From positions 1-6,688 of the forward strand of contig JAOZNZ010000180.1 of assembly GCA_029933535.1 (NCBI GenBank): 6,688 nucleotides of DNA, read 5' to 3'. The translations under genes were made by a program, and so were the position numbers. This DNA is from a bacterium. Lineage in GTDB: Bacteria; Auribacterota; UBA3054; B51-G9. Each line of letters starts with the position of its first letter. Position 1 is the stretch's first letter. Positions 1 through 6,563 of the stretch are shown here, piece by piece. The notes below the pieces were generated by a model. The model saw only the letters and a program-made list of their open reading frames with translations, searched no databases and was not told the origin of the DNA.

Positions 1-833
1 CACAGCGGCACGAAATGTACGCTGAAAACGCTTTGCATTTCCCTACCAGTGACGGTTTTGATATGATGGTTATGCTGATAGTTGAATGGGCAGTCGACGC
101 GCACCGCGCGCCGGAAGTTCTCGTGAGAGTCGGCGAACAGGGTGCCGATGAAAAATCCAATGAAATTCTTCAGAAAATTGTTGTGCCGGCTTTACGCGGA
201 TATGGCAGAATAATAGGTTCTCAATATTCCGCGCCGGAATATATTTCAGGAGTTTCCAGAATCATTTTTCAAAGCAATTTATTCCAACGTGTTCGTTCAA
301 TGTGTAATAAAAAGGGCGTTATTATTAAATCTGTACTGATTGGTGATATAGCCGCTCCCGATGAAATCGCGCAGCCAATTCGTGAAAGAGAAATTGCGAA
401 AGAAGAACTTTCAAGAAACCAGGCTAGAATTCTTCGGGCTAAAGCTGATCAATCTCTCGCCCGAATAGATGCAATGATAGATTTGAAAAAATTGAAGGTT
501 GAAGCGGAAACTGATAAGTTACAGACTATTATCGCTGTCTCAAATCTACAAGTTGCCGCTATGCTTGAGCAGGAACAAAAACTCGCCGTCGCAAAAACCG
601 ATTTGAAAGCCGCCGCTCTTACGGCTACAGCCGTGAGAAACCGCGGAAAAGCTGAAGCAGAAGTCATTTCTCTTTCGCACGCGGCAAAAGCAGACGCGCT
701 AACAAAATCTGCCAATGCTTTTGGTTCAGGCGATAAACTTTCGAAATATGAATTGACACAAACTCTTGCCGGTAAAATAGACACAGTTTTTACAACTGAC
801 GAGAGTGCTATCGGTCAAACACTTAATCCATAA
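1..833 (+). CDS. SPFH/band 7 (flotillin-like) protein, 5' partial
   Basis: This is the C-terminal part of an SPFH-domain protein, a family that forms oligomeric scaffolds on membranes. The frame is open from base 3, and the ATG at 15 is probably internal. The protein enters directly at the SPFH core strand (FPTSDGF, bases 39-59), whereas the homologous motif in the next gene lies about 300 residues in, so the membrane anchor is expected upstream of the window. The core ends in the PIRERE motif (375-392), a typical junction to the helical stalk. An Ala/Glu/Lys-rich coiled coil follows to about base 720, then a short tail with YELTQTLAGKI (747-779). It is a paralogue of the next gene, sharing FP(T/S)SD, IEW/VEW and PIRER. 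Compared with the paralogue it lacks the glycine- and tryptophan-containing C-terminal segment. It ends 37 bases before the next start, so the two are probably co-transcribed. The family is clear; the cellular role is not. Confidence 0.85.
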   Translation, partial: QRHEMYAENALHFPTSDGFDMMVMLIVEWAVDAHRAPEVLVRVGEQGADEKSNEILQKIVVPALRGYGRIIGSQYSAPEYISGVSRIIFQSNLFQRVRSMCNKKGVIIKSVLIGDIAAPDEIAQPIREREIAKEELSRNQARILRAKADQSLARIDAMIDLKKLKVEAETDKLQTIIAVSNLQVAAMLEQEQKLAVAKTDLKAAALTATAVRNRGKAEAEVISLSHAAKADALTKSANAFGSGDKLSKYELTQTLAGKIDTVFTTDESAIGQTLNP

Positions 834-870
834 AATTAAATATTCAATAATCAATAAAAAAATAATTATC

Positions 871-2643
871 ATGAAAATTAACACTAATAATATTATTAAC
901 GTTGGTATTGGTATAGCTGTATCACTGATTATTGCAGTTATTATTCTTGCTGTTATCTGGTCAAGTGTTTTTGTTTATGTCGAGCCGGGAGAAATGGGCG
1001 TTCTCGTTAAAAAAAGCGGGAAACCATTGGCACCGGGGCAAATACTTGCTAAACCGGGGCAGCGTGGTATCCAGGCGGAAGTATTAGCCGAAGGACGTCA
1101 TTTTATCACCCCGTTACTTGATGAAGTGGAAATACAATCTTGTGTTCATATTAAACCGGGAAAAATTGGCGTTGTTACATCTAAAGTAGGTAAAAAATCA
1201 TATGGTAACAATATCATTGTTAACGATGACGAAAAAGGTATCTGGAAACGTGTGCTGACTCCGGGAATGCACCGCCTGAACCCTTATGGTTATACTGTTG
1301 AAACACGCGATGCTGTTGTTATTACTCCCGGCTTTGTAGGATTTGTTACCGCACTGCTTGGAAAGTCTACTACAAATCGTTTTGCGGAATCAGGCGAACG
1401 CGGATTAAGGCGTGATGTATTGCAACCCGGGATTTACTATTTGAATCCTTATGAGTTTAAGGTTATCGCCGTTGAAATTGGTATCAATCAGGTTACTTTT
1501 GCTCCTCCGTCAGATTTAAATTACGCGCGAAGAACTTACGCTGAAGATGATATGGATAGTTTATCAGAACGTGAAGCCGGTATTAAATATGAACAAAAAA
1601 GAAGGAAGAAAAAATCCAAATCAATATTGCCGGGATGGGTTAAGAAATCTTACTCGCGAAAGCAGGCTGCTGAAGCTGAAAAACTGATTGTAGCAAACGC
1701 GCAACGGCAGATTTCACAGCAGGGAGTTGAAGTTCAACAAATTATGCAAACCGAACAAGATGAACAGAAAAAAATGCCTGCGGCAATTACTTTCCCGTCA
1801 AGTGACGCATTTCCAATTTCACTTGACGCGACTATAGAATGGGAGTTAATGCCTAAAAATGTTGCACAGGTCATGGCGGAATTTGGAAATGTTAAAGCCG
1901 TGGAAGACAAAATTATTATTCCTCAAAGTCAGTCAATAGGCAGATTACAGGGCTCCACTTTTAAAGCGAAAGATTTTCTGCTTGGTGAAAGCCGCGAAAA
2001 ATTCCAGCAGGTTTTCAGAAATTTCCTTTCTAAAATAGGTAAAGAAAAAAATATCGTCGTTCATTCGGCTTTCATTCGTAATATCATTTTGCCGGAAACG
2101 CTTTTAGAACCTATTCGCGAACGCTATGTAGCAGTAGAAAAAGAAATGACTGCAAAAGCCTGGGGTAAAACTAAAGAGTCGGCTGGTGAGCTGCAGCGGG
2201 AAACTTCGCTTATTGAACAAAGAACTAAAGAAGTTCAGGCTGAAGCCAAAGCGCTTGTTAAAGTTATTGCTGCGGAAAAAACACGCGATCAAGAAAAAAT
2301 CGCCGCGGAAACAAGAAGAAAAGTCGCTGAAAAACAAGCCGAAATCGCCGGAATTGATGCAAAAAGCACTGTTACTCTCGGTGAAGCTGATGCAGATGTT
2401 CTCCGCTGGAACGGTGAAGCTGAAGGAAACGGTTTAAAACTTGAAGTAGACGCTTTGGGAAATCCTGAATCTTATACTCAATACCGTTTGGCAAAACAAT
2501 TACCAAGAAATATGAAAATAAGTATTGTTCATACTGGTGATGGAACTTTGTGGACAGATTTGGAAAAAACCGTTGGTACAGCCGCAGCAGCAATAATTCT
2601 GAAACAGAAACCTGCCAGAATCAGATCATCAACGACGAAGTAA
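871..2643 (+). CDS. Membrane-anchored SPFH/band 7 protein with triplicated N-terminal module
   Basis: A complete SPFH-family protein of 590 residues, read from the ATG at 871. An in-frame ATG at 805 would overlap the upstream gene by 29 bases and add 22 residues before the anchor; I prefer 871, though neither has a clear ribosome binding site. A single hydrophobic segment (residues 9-35) should anchor it in the inner membrane. Residues 37-205 are three consecutive copies of a module with PGxxG, GK, (R/K)G(I/L), VL and a Pro-ending turn. A charged linker (206-305) follows, including KRRKKKSK (243-250) and a short helix. The SPFH core starts near FPSSDAF (308-314) and ends with IRNIILPE and PIRERY (402-419). 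A long Glu/Lys/Ala coiled coil covers about 416-510. The C-terminal part includes YTQYRLA (535-541) and HTGDGTLW (554-561), a layout like the C-termini of flotillin-like proteins. It likely forms a ring or cage with the upstream paralogue. Family assignment is firm; the substrate or client is unknown. Confidence 0.88.
   Translation: MKINTNNIINVGIGIAVSLIIAVIILAVIWSSVFVYVEPGEMGVLVKKSGKPLAPGQILAKPGQRGIQAEVLAEGRHFITPLLDEVEIQSCVHIKPGKIGVVTSKVGKKSYGNNIIVNDDEKGIWKRVLTPGMHRLNPYGYTVETRDAVVITPGFVGFVTALLGKSTTNRFAESGERGLRRDVLQPGIYYLNPYEFKVIAVEIGINQVTFAPPSDLNYARRTYAEDDMDSLSEREAGIKYEQKRRKKKSKSILPGWVKKSYSRKQAAEAEKLIVANAQRQISQQGVEVQQIMQTEQDEQKKMPAAITFPSSDAFPISLDATIEWELMPKNVAQVMAEFGNVKAVEDKIIIPQSQSIGRLQGSTFKAKDFLLGESREKFQQVFRNFLSKIGKEKNIVVHSAFIRNIILPETLLEPIRERYVAVEKEMTAKAWGKTKESAGELQRETSLIEQRTKEVQAEAKALVKVIAAEKTRDQEKIAAETRRKVAEKQAEIAGIDAKSTVTLGEADADVLRWNGEAEGNGLKLEVDALGNPESYTQYRLAKQLPRNMKISIVHTGDGTLWTDLEKTVGTAAAAIILKQKPARIRSSTTK
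979..1485 (+). repeat. Three tandem copies of a 57-residue coding module inside the SPFH gene
   Basis: Within the second SPFH protein, PGxxG motifs begin at residues 37 (VEPGEMG), 94 (IKPGKIG) and 151 (ITPGFVG), an exact 57-residue spacing. Copies one and two align without gaps: position 7 G, 14-15 GK, 30-31 GI, 35-36 VL, 39 G and 45 P match. Copy three is two residues shorter before RGL but keeps VL, PG and NPY. Each copy resembles the usual entry strands of an SPFH domain (PGExGVV then PGxHxxNPF). The copies have diverged strongly in DNA, so the duplication is old. Confidence 0.8.
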
Positions 2644-2680
2644 AGCTATGCTCAGTTTTATAATTTACAACAATTTGAAC

Positions 2681-2859
2681 AATTGACCTAATTAATCTAA
2701 TTACCTAATTAACCTAAACAAGCACCAAACACCAAGTCCCAAACAATAAGAAAGACTAGGAAATTACAAGGAAAAGTCTTTTTGCTTCTTCTATTTTCAA
2801 CCCCTTTGGTCATTTGATATTGGGATTTCTTTAGAGCAATTAGGTTAATTAGGTCAATT
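2681..2859. repeat. MITE-like inverted-repeat element, about 179 bp
   Basis: The left arm (2681-2703) and the reverse complement of the right arm (2837-2859) agree at 21 of 23 positions; both begin AATTGACCTAATTAA. Further inverted pairs are nested near the same centre: TCCCAA (2737-2742) with TTGGGA (2820-2825), and AAAGACT (2751-2757) with AGTCTTT (2775-2781). The left arm is followed by a second near copy of its ACCTAATTAA half (from 2703). No convincing ORF lies inside and I see no clear target-site duplication, so a mobile origin is inference; it could also be an intergenic repeat that folds as RNA. It separates the SPFH pair from the hydrolase. Confidence 0.55.
2751..2784 (+). terminator. 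Possible weak intrinsic terminator
   Basis: AAAGACT (2751-2757) pairs with AGTCTTT (2775-2781) across a 17-base loop, and the 3' arm runs into a short T tract. It lies about 110 bases after the SPFH stop and could end that transcript. The stem is short and GC-poor and sits within the larger inverted-repeat element, so this is a tentative call. Confidence 0.22.
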
Positions 2860-2886
2860 AGAAATTCTTGTCTTGGACAAGTATGA

Positions 2887-2915
2887 TTGATTATATAAAA
2901 TAAAAATGGTATAAT
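2887..2915 (+). promoter_or_regulatory. Sigma70-type extended -10 promoter for the hydrolase gene
   Basis: TTGATT (2887-2892) and a perfect TATAAT (2910-2915) are separated by 17 bases. TGG directly before the -10 box gives an extended -10 element. Transcription would start near 2922, leaving a leader of about 55 bases before the ATG at 2977. It lies just after the inverted-repeat element, so the hydrolase can be transcribed independently of the SPFH genes. The AACT triplet repeat at 2957-2968 in the leader is probably incidental. Confidence 0.65.
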
Positions 2916-2976
2916 ACGCCGAAAATGTGTTATAAACAATAACTTTTACTATGTTAAACTAACTAACTATTACTTT

Positions 2977-5900
2977 ATGAACTCTAAACAACTCTTAGAC
3001 ACTTTTAATTCACCGGGAAACGAATGGAGAGGTAAACCTTTCTGGTCATGGAACGGAAAACTCGATAAAAATGAACTCATTCGCCAAATTCATGTTATGA
3101 AAGAAATGGGGATGGGTGGATATTTTATGCACTCAAGAACCGGACTCGCTACAGAATATCTCGGCGATGAATGGTTCGATCTCATTAATGCCTGCACTGA
3201 TGAAGGCGAAAAGCTCGATCTCGAAGTCTGGCTCTATGATGAAGATAGATGGCCAAGCGGTTTAGCTGGAGGATTGGTTACAAAAGATAAAAAGTACAGA
3301 GAACGTTTTATACACATGACAGTTGTTAATCCGGAAGATTTCAAATGGGATAATGATGCTGTAGCTATTTTCATTTGCGAACTTAAAGAAAAAGTTATCT
3401 GCACAAATCCGCGACAAATTTTTTCTCCTGATGATGCTAACGCAAATACAGGTGAATCATATCTTATCTTTAAAGTAGAACTTTCCACTGAAAACAGTTT
3501 CTATAACGGTACGACTTATATTGATACAATGAATCCCGAAGCAACAGAGGAATTCATTCGCGTTACTCACGAAAAATATAAAGAACATTGCGGTGAAAAA
3601 TTCGGGAAATCTATCAAAGGAATTTTTACTGATGAACCCAGACGCGCAAATATGTTTTACGCGTTTAAGGGTCAGGCTTCCGGAACTAACACCTCCACCT
3701 CATGGACAGATAAAATGCCTGAGGAGTTCAAGAAAAGAATGGGCTATGAATTAATTCCTCATTTACCCGAACTTTTTCTTCGTGTTGACGGTAATGAAGT
3801 AGCAAAAATAAAATGGGATTTTGTAGAAGTTACTCAACAATTATTCCTTGATAACTATGCTAAAATATGCCAAAAATGGTGCACTGATAATAATCTCATC
3901 ATTACAGGTCATATTCTCGAAGAAGGGAACCTTGTTATGCAAACCGCTTTCTGCAGCTCAGCAATGAGATATTACGAGTTTATGGATTATCCGGGAATGG
4001 ATGAGCTAAGCGAAGGCAGCAGAAAATACTGGGTCGCAAAACAACTTTCCTCGGTAGGGAGACAAACAGGTAAAAAATGGCTGCTCTCTGAATTGTACGG
4101 TTGTACAGGATGGCAGGTTAATTTTCAATCGCATAAAGAAATTGGTGACTGGCAAACTCTTTTCGGTGTTAATTTAAGGTGTCATCACCTCTCCTGGTAC
4201 ACTATGAAAGGAGAAGCTAAACGTGATTATCCGGCAAGTATTCTCCACCAATCCGGTTGGTGGAAAGATTATAATGTAGTCGAAACTTATTTTGCGAGAT
4301 TAGGTGTTATGCTGAATACAGGTGACCCATGCCGCGATCTTCTTGTAATTCATCCTATTGAAAGCGCGTGGAGCCGTGTTGGTGCATACACATTTACAAC
4401 CGATCCTGTTGTTCAGGATTTAGAAATTAAATTCCGTGAAGTTTTCGATTGGCTTGCAAGCCAAAAAATAGATTTTGATTATGGCGATGAGGAAATGGTA
4501 TCCCGACTTTATAAAATCAGAAATGATGAAAACAACAATCCAATTCTTGATATCGGGGAAGCTTCATACAGAGGTGTTCTCGTTGCCGGTCTGACAACAA
4601 TTCGTAAAAGTGTTTTAGACATTCTTAAAAAGTTTTCTGAAGCAGGAGGAAAAGTTGTTTTTGCAGGTGAGCCCCCTGAATATGTGAATGCCGAAAAAAC
4701 CAACGCGGCAAAACTTTTCGCCGAAACTGTTTCTACAACACCTTTTGACAAAGATGCCATGACAGCCGAGTGCGCGAAATGTATTGTTCATCCGGTAGAA
4801 ATTTATGATGCACAAACCGGCAAGAAAAATGAGAAGGTTTTTTGTCAATTAAGAAAAAATGATGATGAATATATTTTGACATTACTAAATACTGACCTGG
4901 AAAATAAAACAGGGGAAATAAAAGTATCCGTGAAAATTAACCCGGCAGAAATTGTTGAATGGGACTGTTTGTCAGGTGATAAATTCAAAATAAAATCAAA
5001 CAAATCCGGTGAAAAGGTTGAGTTTATAACCAATCTCGACATATCGGGTTCAAAAGTTTTCGTATTTAGCAATTCAATTGAACAATCAATTCCTGAAAAG
5101 GAAACTCTTGAAATTACATCTTCTGACAAAATATCCGGACCGTATGATTATTCATTGAATGAGCCGAACATTTGCGTTCTCGACTTTGCTGAATATAAAA
5201 TTAATGGCGGTAATTGGCAGCCCGAACTCGAAATTCTTAAAGTCGATCAGGCAATCAGAAAACATTTCGATATCGACCATCGAGGCGGAGATATGATTCA
5301 GCCTTGGTACAGAGATAATATGCGTGGTCATGCCAAACCGGTTGCTAAAGGTAAAGTCTCTCTTGCTTTTTCGTTTAATGTTGAAGATATGCCGAATGAG
5401 GATTTAACATTTTGTATGGAAGAGCCGCAAAATTTTTCTGTAAAAATCAACGGCAGTGAAATTAACTTCGAAGAAAATCCTGACACATGGATTGACATCT
5501 GTTTCAAGAAAACAAAACTACCGGTTTCAATGCTTAATAAGGGTAAAAATCGTATAGATGTTGAAACTGATTTTCACGAAGAAATTGATTTGGAAGCCAT
5601 TTATATTTTTGGAAATTTCGGTGTAAAGATTGAAGGAAAAAATAAATCCTTGACAACATTGCCTGCGAAACTTAATATTGGCTGCATAACCACTCAGGGA
5701 CTCCCCTTTTATTCCGGAGCAGTTCGCTATAATTTGCCATTGGAGGGACTTAAAATGGAGGGACGCTGTCCCCAGCGTCCTAATTCTGTGACGAAGTTCA
5801 TCATTTCCGCACCTGAGAATGAAGGCGCTTTGATAAAAGTTTTTGCAAATGACGAATATGTTGGATGCGCGCCATGGTCACCTTATGAAATTGATATTAC

Positions 5901-6108
5901 TGATGCGGTAAATTCCGGATCCAAAACAATAGAGTTGGAAGTTGTTTTAACAAGAAGAAACACTTTTGGACCGCTTCATTTGATTCCATTAAGAAGTTCT
6001 GCATACGGACCGGGACATTTCATAACCGGTGGAGAAAGTTTTTCAGAAAATTATATGCTTTATCCGGCTGGATTACTTGCCCCGCCGGTAGTAAGCCGCA
6101 CTTCCTAG
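2977..6108 (+). CDS. GH106-like glycoside hydrolase (putative alpha-L-rhamnosidase-like)
   Basis: A 1043-residue protein that looks like the large GH106-related hydrolases, whose characterised members remove alpha-L-rhamnose; the substrate here is not determined. It has no signal peptide or membrane segment, so it probably acts on imported oligosaccharides in the cytoplasm. The N-terminal barrel (about 15-430) begins with PFWSWNGKL and carries GGYFMHSRTGL, WLYDEDRWPSG (85-95), FTDEP (E220), GHILEEGN (E315/E316) and SELYGCTGW (E372); these conserved acids are catalytic candidates, from pattern only. A Rossmann-like middle domain (about 450-600) contains DLLVIHP, GVLVAG (533-538) and GGKVVFAGEPP (557-567). 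Beta-sandwich domains follow, the last (about 900-1035) a galactose-binding-like fold with CAPWSPYEIDIT. A palindrome encodes residues 929-935, and the final residues after APPVV come from the start of a hairpin repeat containing the stop. The ATG at 2977 has no Shine-Dalgarno sequence but fits the conserved N-terminus. Family assignment is good; specificity is open. Confidence 0.85.
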   Translation: MNSKQLLDTFNSPGNEWRGKPFWSWNGKLDKNELIRQIHVMKEMGMGGYFMHSRTGLATEYLGDEWFDLINACTDEGEKLDLEVWLYDEDRWPSGLAGGLVTKDKKYRERFIHMTVVNPEDFKWDNDAVAIFICELKEKVICTNPRQIFSPDDANANTGESYLIFKVELSTENSFYNGTTYIDTMNPEATEEFIRVTHEKYKEHCGEKFGKSIKGIFTDEPRRANMFYAFKGQASGTNTSTSWTDKMPEEFKKRMGYELIPHLPELFLRVDGNEVAKIKWDFVEVTQQLFLDNYAKICQKWCTDNNLIITGHILEEGNLVMQTAFCSSAMRYYEFMDYPGMDELSEGSRKYWVAKQLSSVGRQTGKKWLLSELYGCTGWQVNFQSHKEIGDWQTLFGVNLRCHHLSWYTMKGEAKRDYPASILHQSGWWKDYNVVETYFARLGVMLNTGDPCRDLLVIHPIESAWSRVGAYTFTTDPVVQDLEIKFREVFDWLASQKIDFDYGDEEMVSRLYKIRNDENNNPILDIGEASYRGVLVAGLTTIRKSVLDILKKFSEAGGKVVFAGEPPEYVNAEKTNAAKLFAETVSTTPFDKDAMTAECAKCIVHPVEIYDAQTGKKNEKVFCQLRKNDDEYILTLLNTDLENKTGEIKVSVKINPAEIVEWDCLSGDKFKIKSNKSGEKVEFITNLDISGSKVFVFSNSIEQSIPEKETLEITSSDKISGPYDYSLNEPNICVLDFAEYKINGGNWQPELEILKVDQAIRKHFDIDHRGGDMIQPWYRDNMRGHAKPVAKGKVSLAFSFNVEDMPNEDLTFCMEEPQNFSVKINGSEINFEENPDTWIDICFKKTKLPVSMLNKGKNRIDVETDFHEEIDLEAIYIFGNFGVKIEGKNKSLTTLPAKLNIGCITTQGLPFYSGAVRYNLPLEGLKMEGRCPQRPNSVTKFIISAPENEGALIKVFANDEYVGCAPWSPYEIDITDAVNSGSKTIELEVVLTRRNTFGPLHLIPLRSSAYGPGHFITGGESFSENYMLYPAGLLAPPVVSRTS
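5741..5780. repeat. Palindromic repeat inside the hydrolase coding region
   Basis: GGACGCTG (5761-5768) and CAGCGTCC (5773-5780) form a perfect 8-bp stem around a TCCC loop. It is preceded by two copies of TGGAGGGAC (5741-5749 and 5756-5764). The segment is GC-rich against an AT-rich gene and is translated in frame as GRCPQRP (residues 929-935), between YNLPLEG and the next beta-strand. It looks like a short interspersed palindrome that entered a surface loop without breaking the frame. Whether copies exist elsewhere cannot be seen here. Confidence 0.55.
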
Positions 6109-6112
6109 TGCG
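6097..6112. repeat. Small hairpin overlapping the hydrolase stop codon
   Basis: CGCACT (6097-6102) pairs perfectly with AGTGCG (6107-6112) across a TCCT loop. The stop TAG of the hydrolase (6106-6108) lies partly in the loop and partly in the 3' arm. The last residues, SRTS, come from this segment, which suggests that a repeat inserted at or near the original 3' end of the gene. Confidence 0.5.
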
Positions 6113-6116
6113 AGCA

Positions 6117-6209
6117 TTGGAGTGATGGATATGGAGTGCAGAAATAAAGCTGCGATAGCGGCATTTACTGCGCGGTTGCGAAGCGACCGAAATACTTTGG
6201 AATGATGAA
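6117..6209. repeat. GC-richer hairpin cluster flanked by short direct repeats (REP-like)
   Basis: Two hairpins lie in a row. The first spans 6138-6171: GCAG with CTGC, AAAT with ATTT, and GCTGC with GCGGC around a GATA loop, with small bulges. The second is CGGTTGC (6173-6179) with GCGACCG (6183-6189) around a GAA loop, with one G-T wobble pair. The cluster is bounded by TTGGAGTGATGGA (6117-6129) and TTGGAATGATGAA (6197-6209), which match at 11 of 13 positions. Stems with wobble pairs suggest folding as RNA. It could act as a 3' end stabiliser for the hydrolase mRNA or be a REP-type repeat. No T tract follows, so it is not a typical intrinsic terminator. Confidence 0.5.
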
Positions 6210-6257
6210 CGTTTGTACTTAAACTCCCCTCCTAATAATTGGTGGCAAAATAATGAA

Positions 6258-6423
6258 CATGAGTACAGTGTTACTTCGTTGTTGCCAACAAATCATTTTG
6301 CCATAAGAAAATTGTTTTGTCAAAATCAGTGGTTTATTATTAATTACTGATTCTCACTAATCTGCACTTATTTAATTCACTTAACATCAATTTTAGGCAG
6401 CAACGAAGTAACATGTACTCATG
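6258..6423. repeat. Second MITE-like inverted-repeat element, about 166 bp
   Basis: The left arm (6258-6286) and the reverse complement of the right arm (6396-6423) match over 28 bases with one substitution and one single-base gap; both begin CATGAGTACA and contain GTTACTTCGTTG. A central hairpin, AATCAGT (6324-6330) with ACTGATT (6346-6352), has nearly the same centre, so the whole unit is one long imperfect palindrome. A separate pair, GGCAAAAT (6244-6251) with ATTTTGCC (6295-6302), straddles the left arm. No ORF of useful length and no clear target-site duplication is visible. A non-autonomous transposon remnant or a structured intergenic repeat would both fit. Confidence 0.6.
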
Positions 6424-6485
6424 GTCACAATTTATATCAATTGACGTTAAAAGTGTTTTGATTATTCGTGTCTTTTCATTTTTCC
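6424..6485. other. AT-rich spacer with no recognised feature
   Basis: This stretch links the second inverted-repeat element to the promoter of the PIN gene. I see no coding potential, terminator hairpin or operator-like palindrome in it. Confidence 0.5.
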
Positions 6486-6514
6486 TTTACATATATCACC
6501 GGAAATGATATAAT
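6486..6514 (+). promoter_or_regulatory. Sigma70-type extended -10 promoter for the PIN gene
   Basis: TTTACA (6486-6491) and TATAAT (6509-6514) are 17 bases apart, and TGA directly precedes the -10 box as an extended -10. The predicted start of transcription, about 6521-6522, coincides with the ATG of a 13-codon ORF. The architecture is the same as that of the promoter at 2887-2915. Confidence 0.65.
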
Positions 6515-6521
6515 TTAATAA

Positions 6522-6563
6522 ATGTTGAAAATGATCTTATTAAAAACGCATTATCGCTCATGA
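6522..6563 (+). CDS. Possible 13-residue leader ORF overlapping the PIN gene
   Basis: ATG at 6522 opens a 13-codon ORF whose TGA (6561-6563) overlaps the ATG of the PIN gene at 6560 as ATGA. It starts where transcription from the promoter at 6486-6514 should begin, so it could be translated as a leaderless message and couple translation to the PIN gene, which has no Shine-Dalgarno sequence of its own. So short an ORF may arise by chance, and the peptide resembles nothing I know. Confidence 0.25.
   Translation: MLKMILLKTHYRS

Noticed and set aside
449..784. Minus-strand ORF of 111 codons opposite the first SPFH gene
   Set aside because: It is the complement of the Ala/Glu/Lys-rich coiled coil and shows the Phe/Ser/Ala-rich composition typical of such shadows.
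805..870. In-frame upstream ATG extending the second SPFH protein by 22 residues
   Set aside because: It overlaps the end of the previous gene by 29 bases, and the ATG at 871 places the membrane segment close to the N-terminus as expected. It remains a minor alternative.
2186..2437. Plus-strand ORF of 83 codons in another frame within the second SPFH gene
   Set aside because: It lies wholly inside the coiled-coil coding region and its Lys/Leu-rich product is a frame shadow.
2709..2939. Minus-strand ORF of 76 codons in the gap before the hydrolase
   Set aside because: It runs through the inverted-repeat element and the promoter of the hydrolase and resembles no protein family; I take it as a chance reading of repeat DNA.
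2957..2968. AACT repeated three times in the hydrolase leader as a phase-variation tract
   Set aside because: Three units are too few to suggest slippage-based variation.
6173..6200. Hairpin as an intrinsic terminator of the hydrolase gene
   Set aside because: The stem is good but it is followed by AAATACTTT and not by a T tract.
2681..6423. The two inverted-repeat elements as ends of one composite transposon carrying the hydrolase
   Set aside because: Their arm sequences are unrelated, there is no transposase, and neither shows a target duplication.
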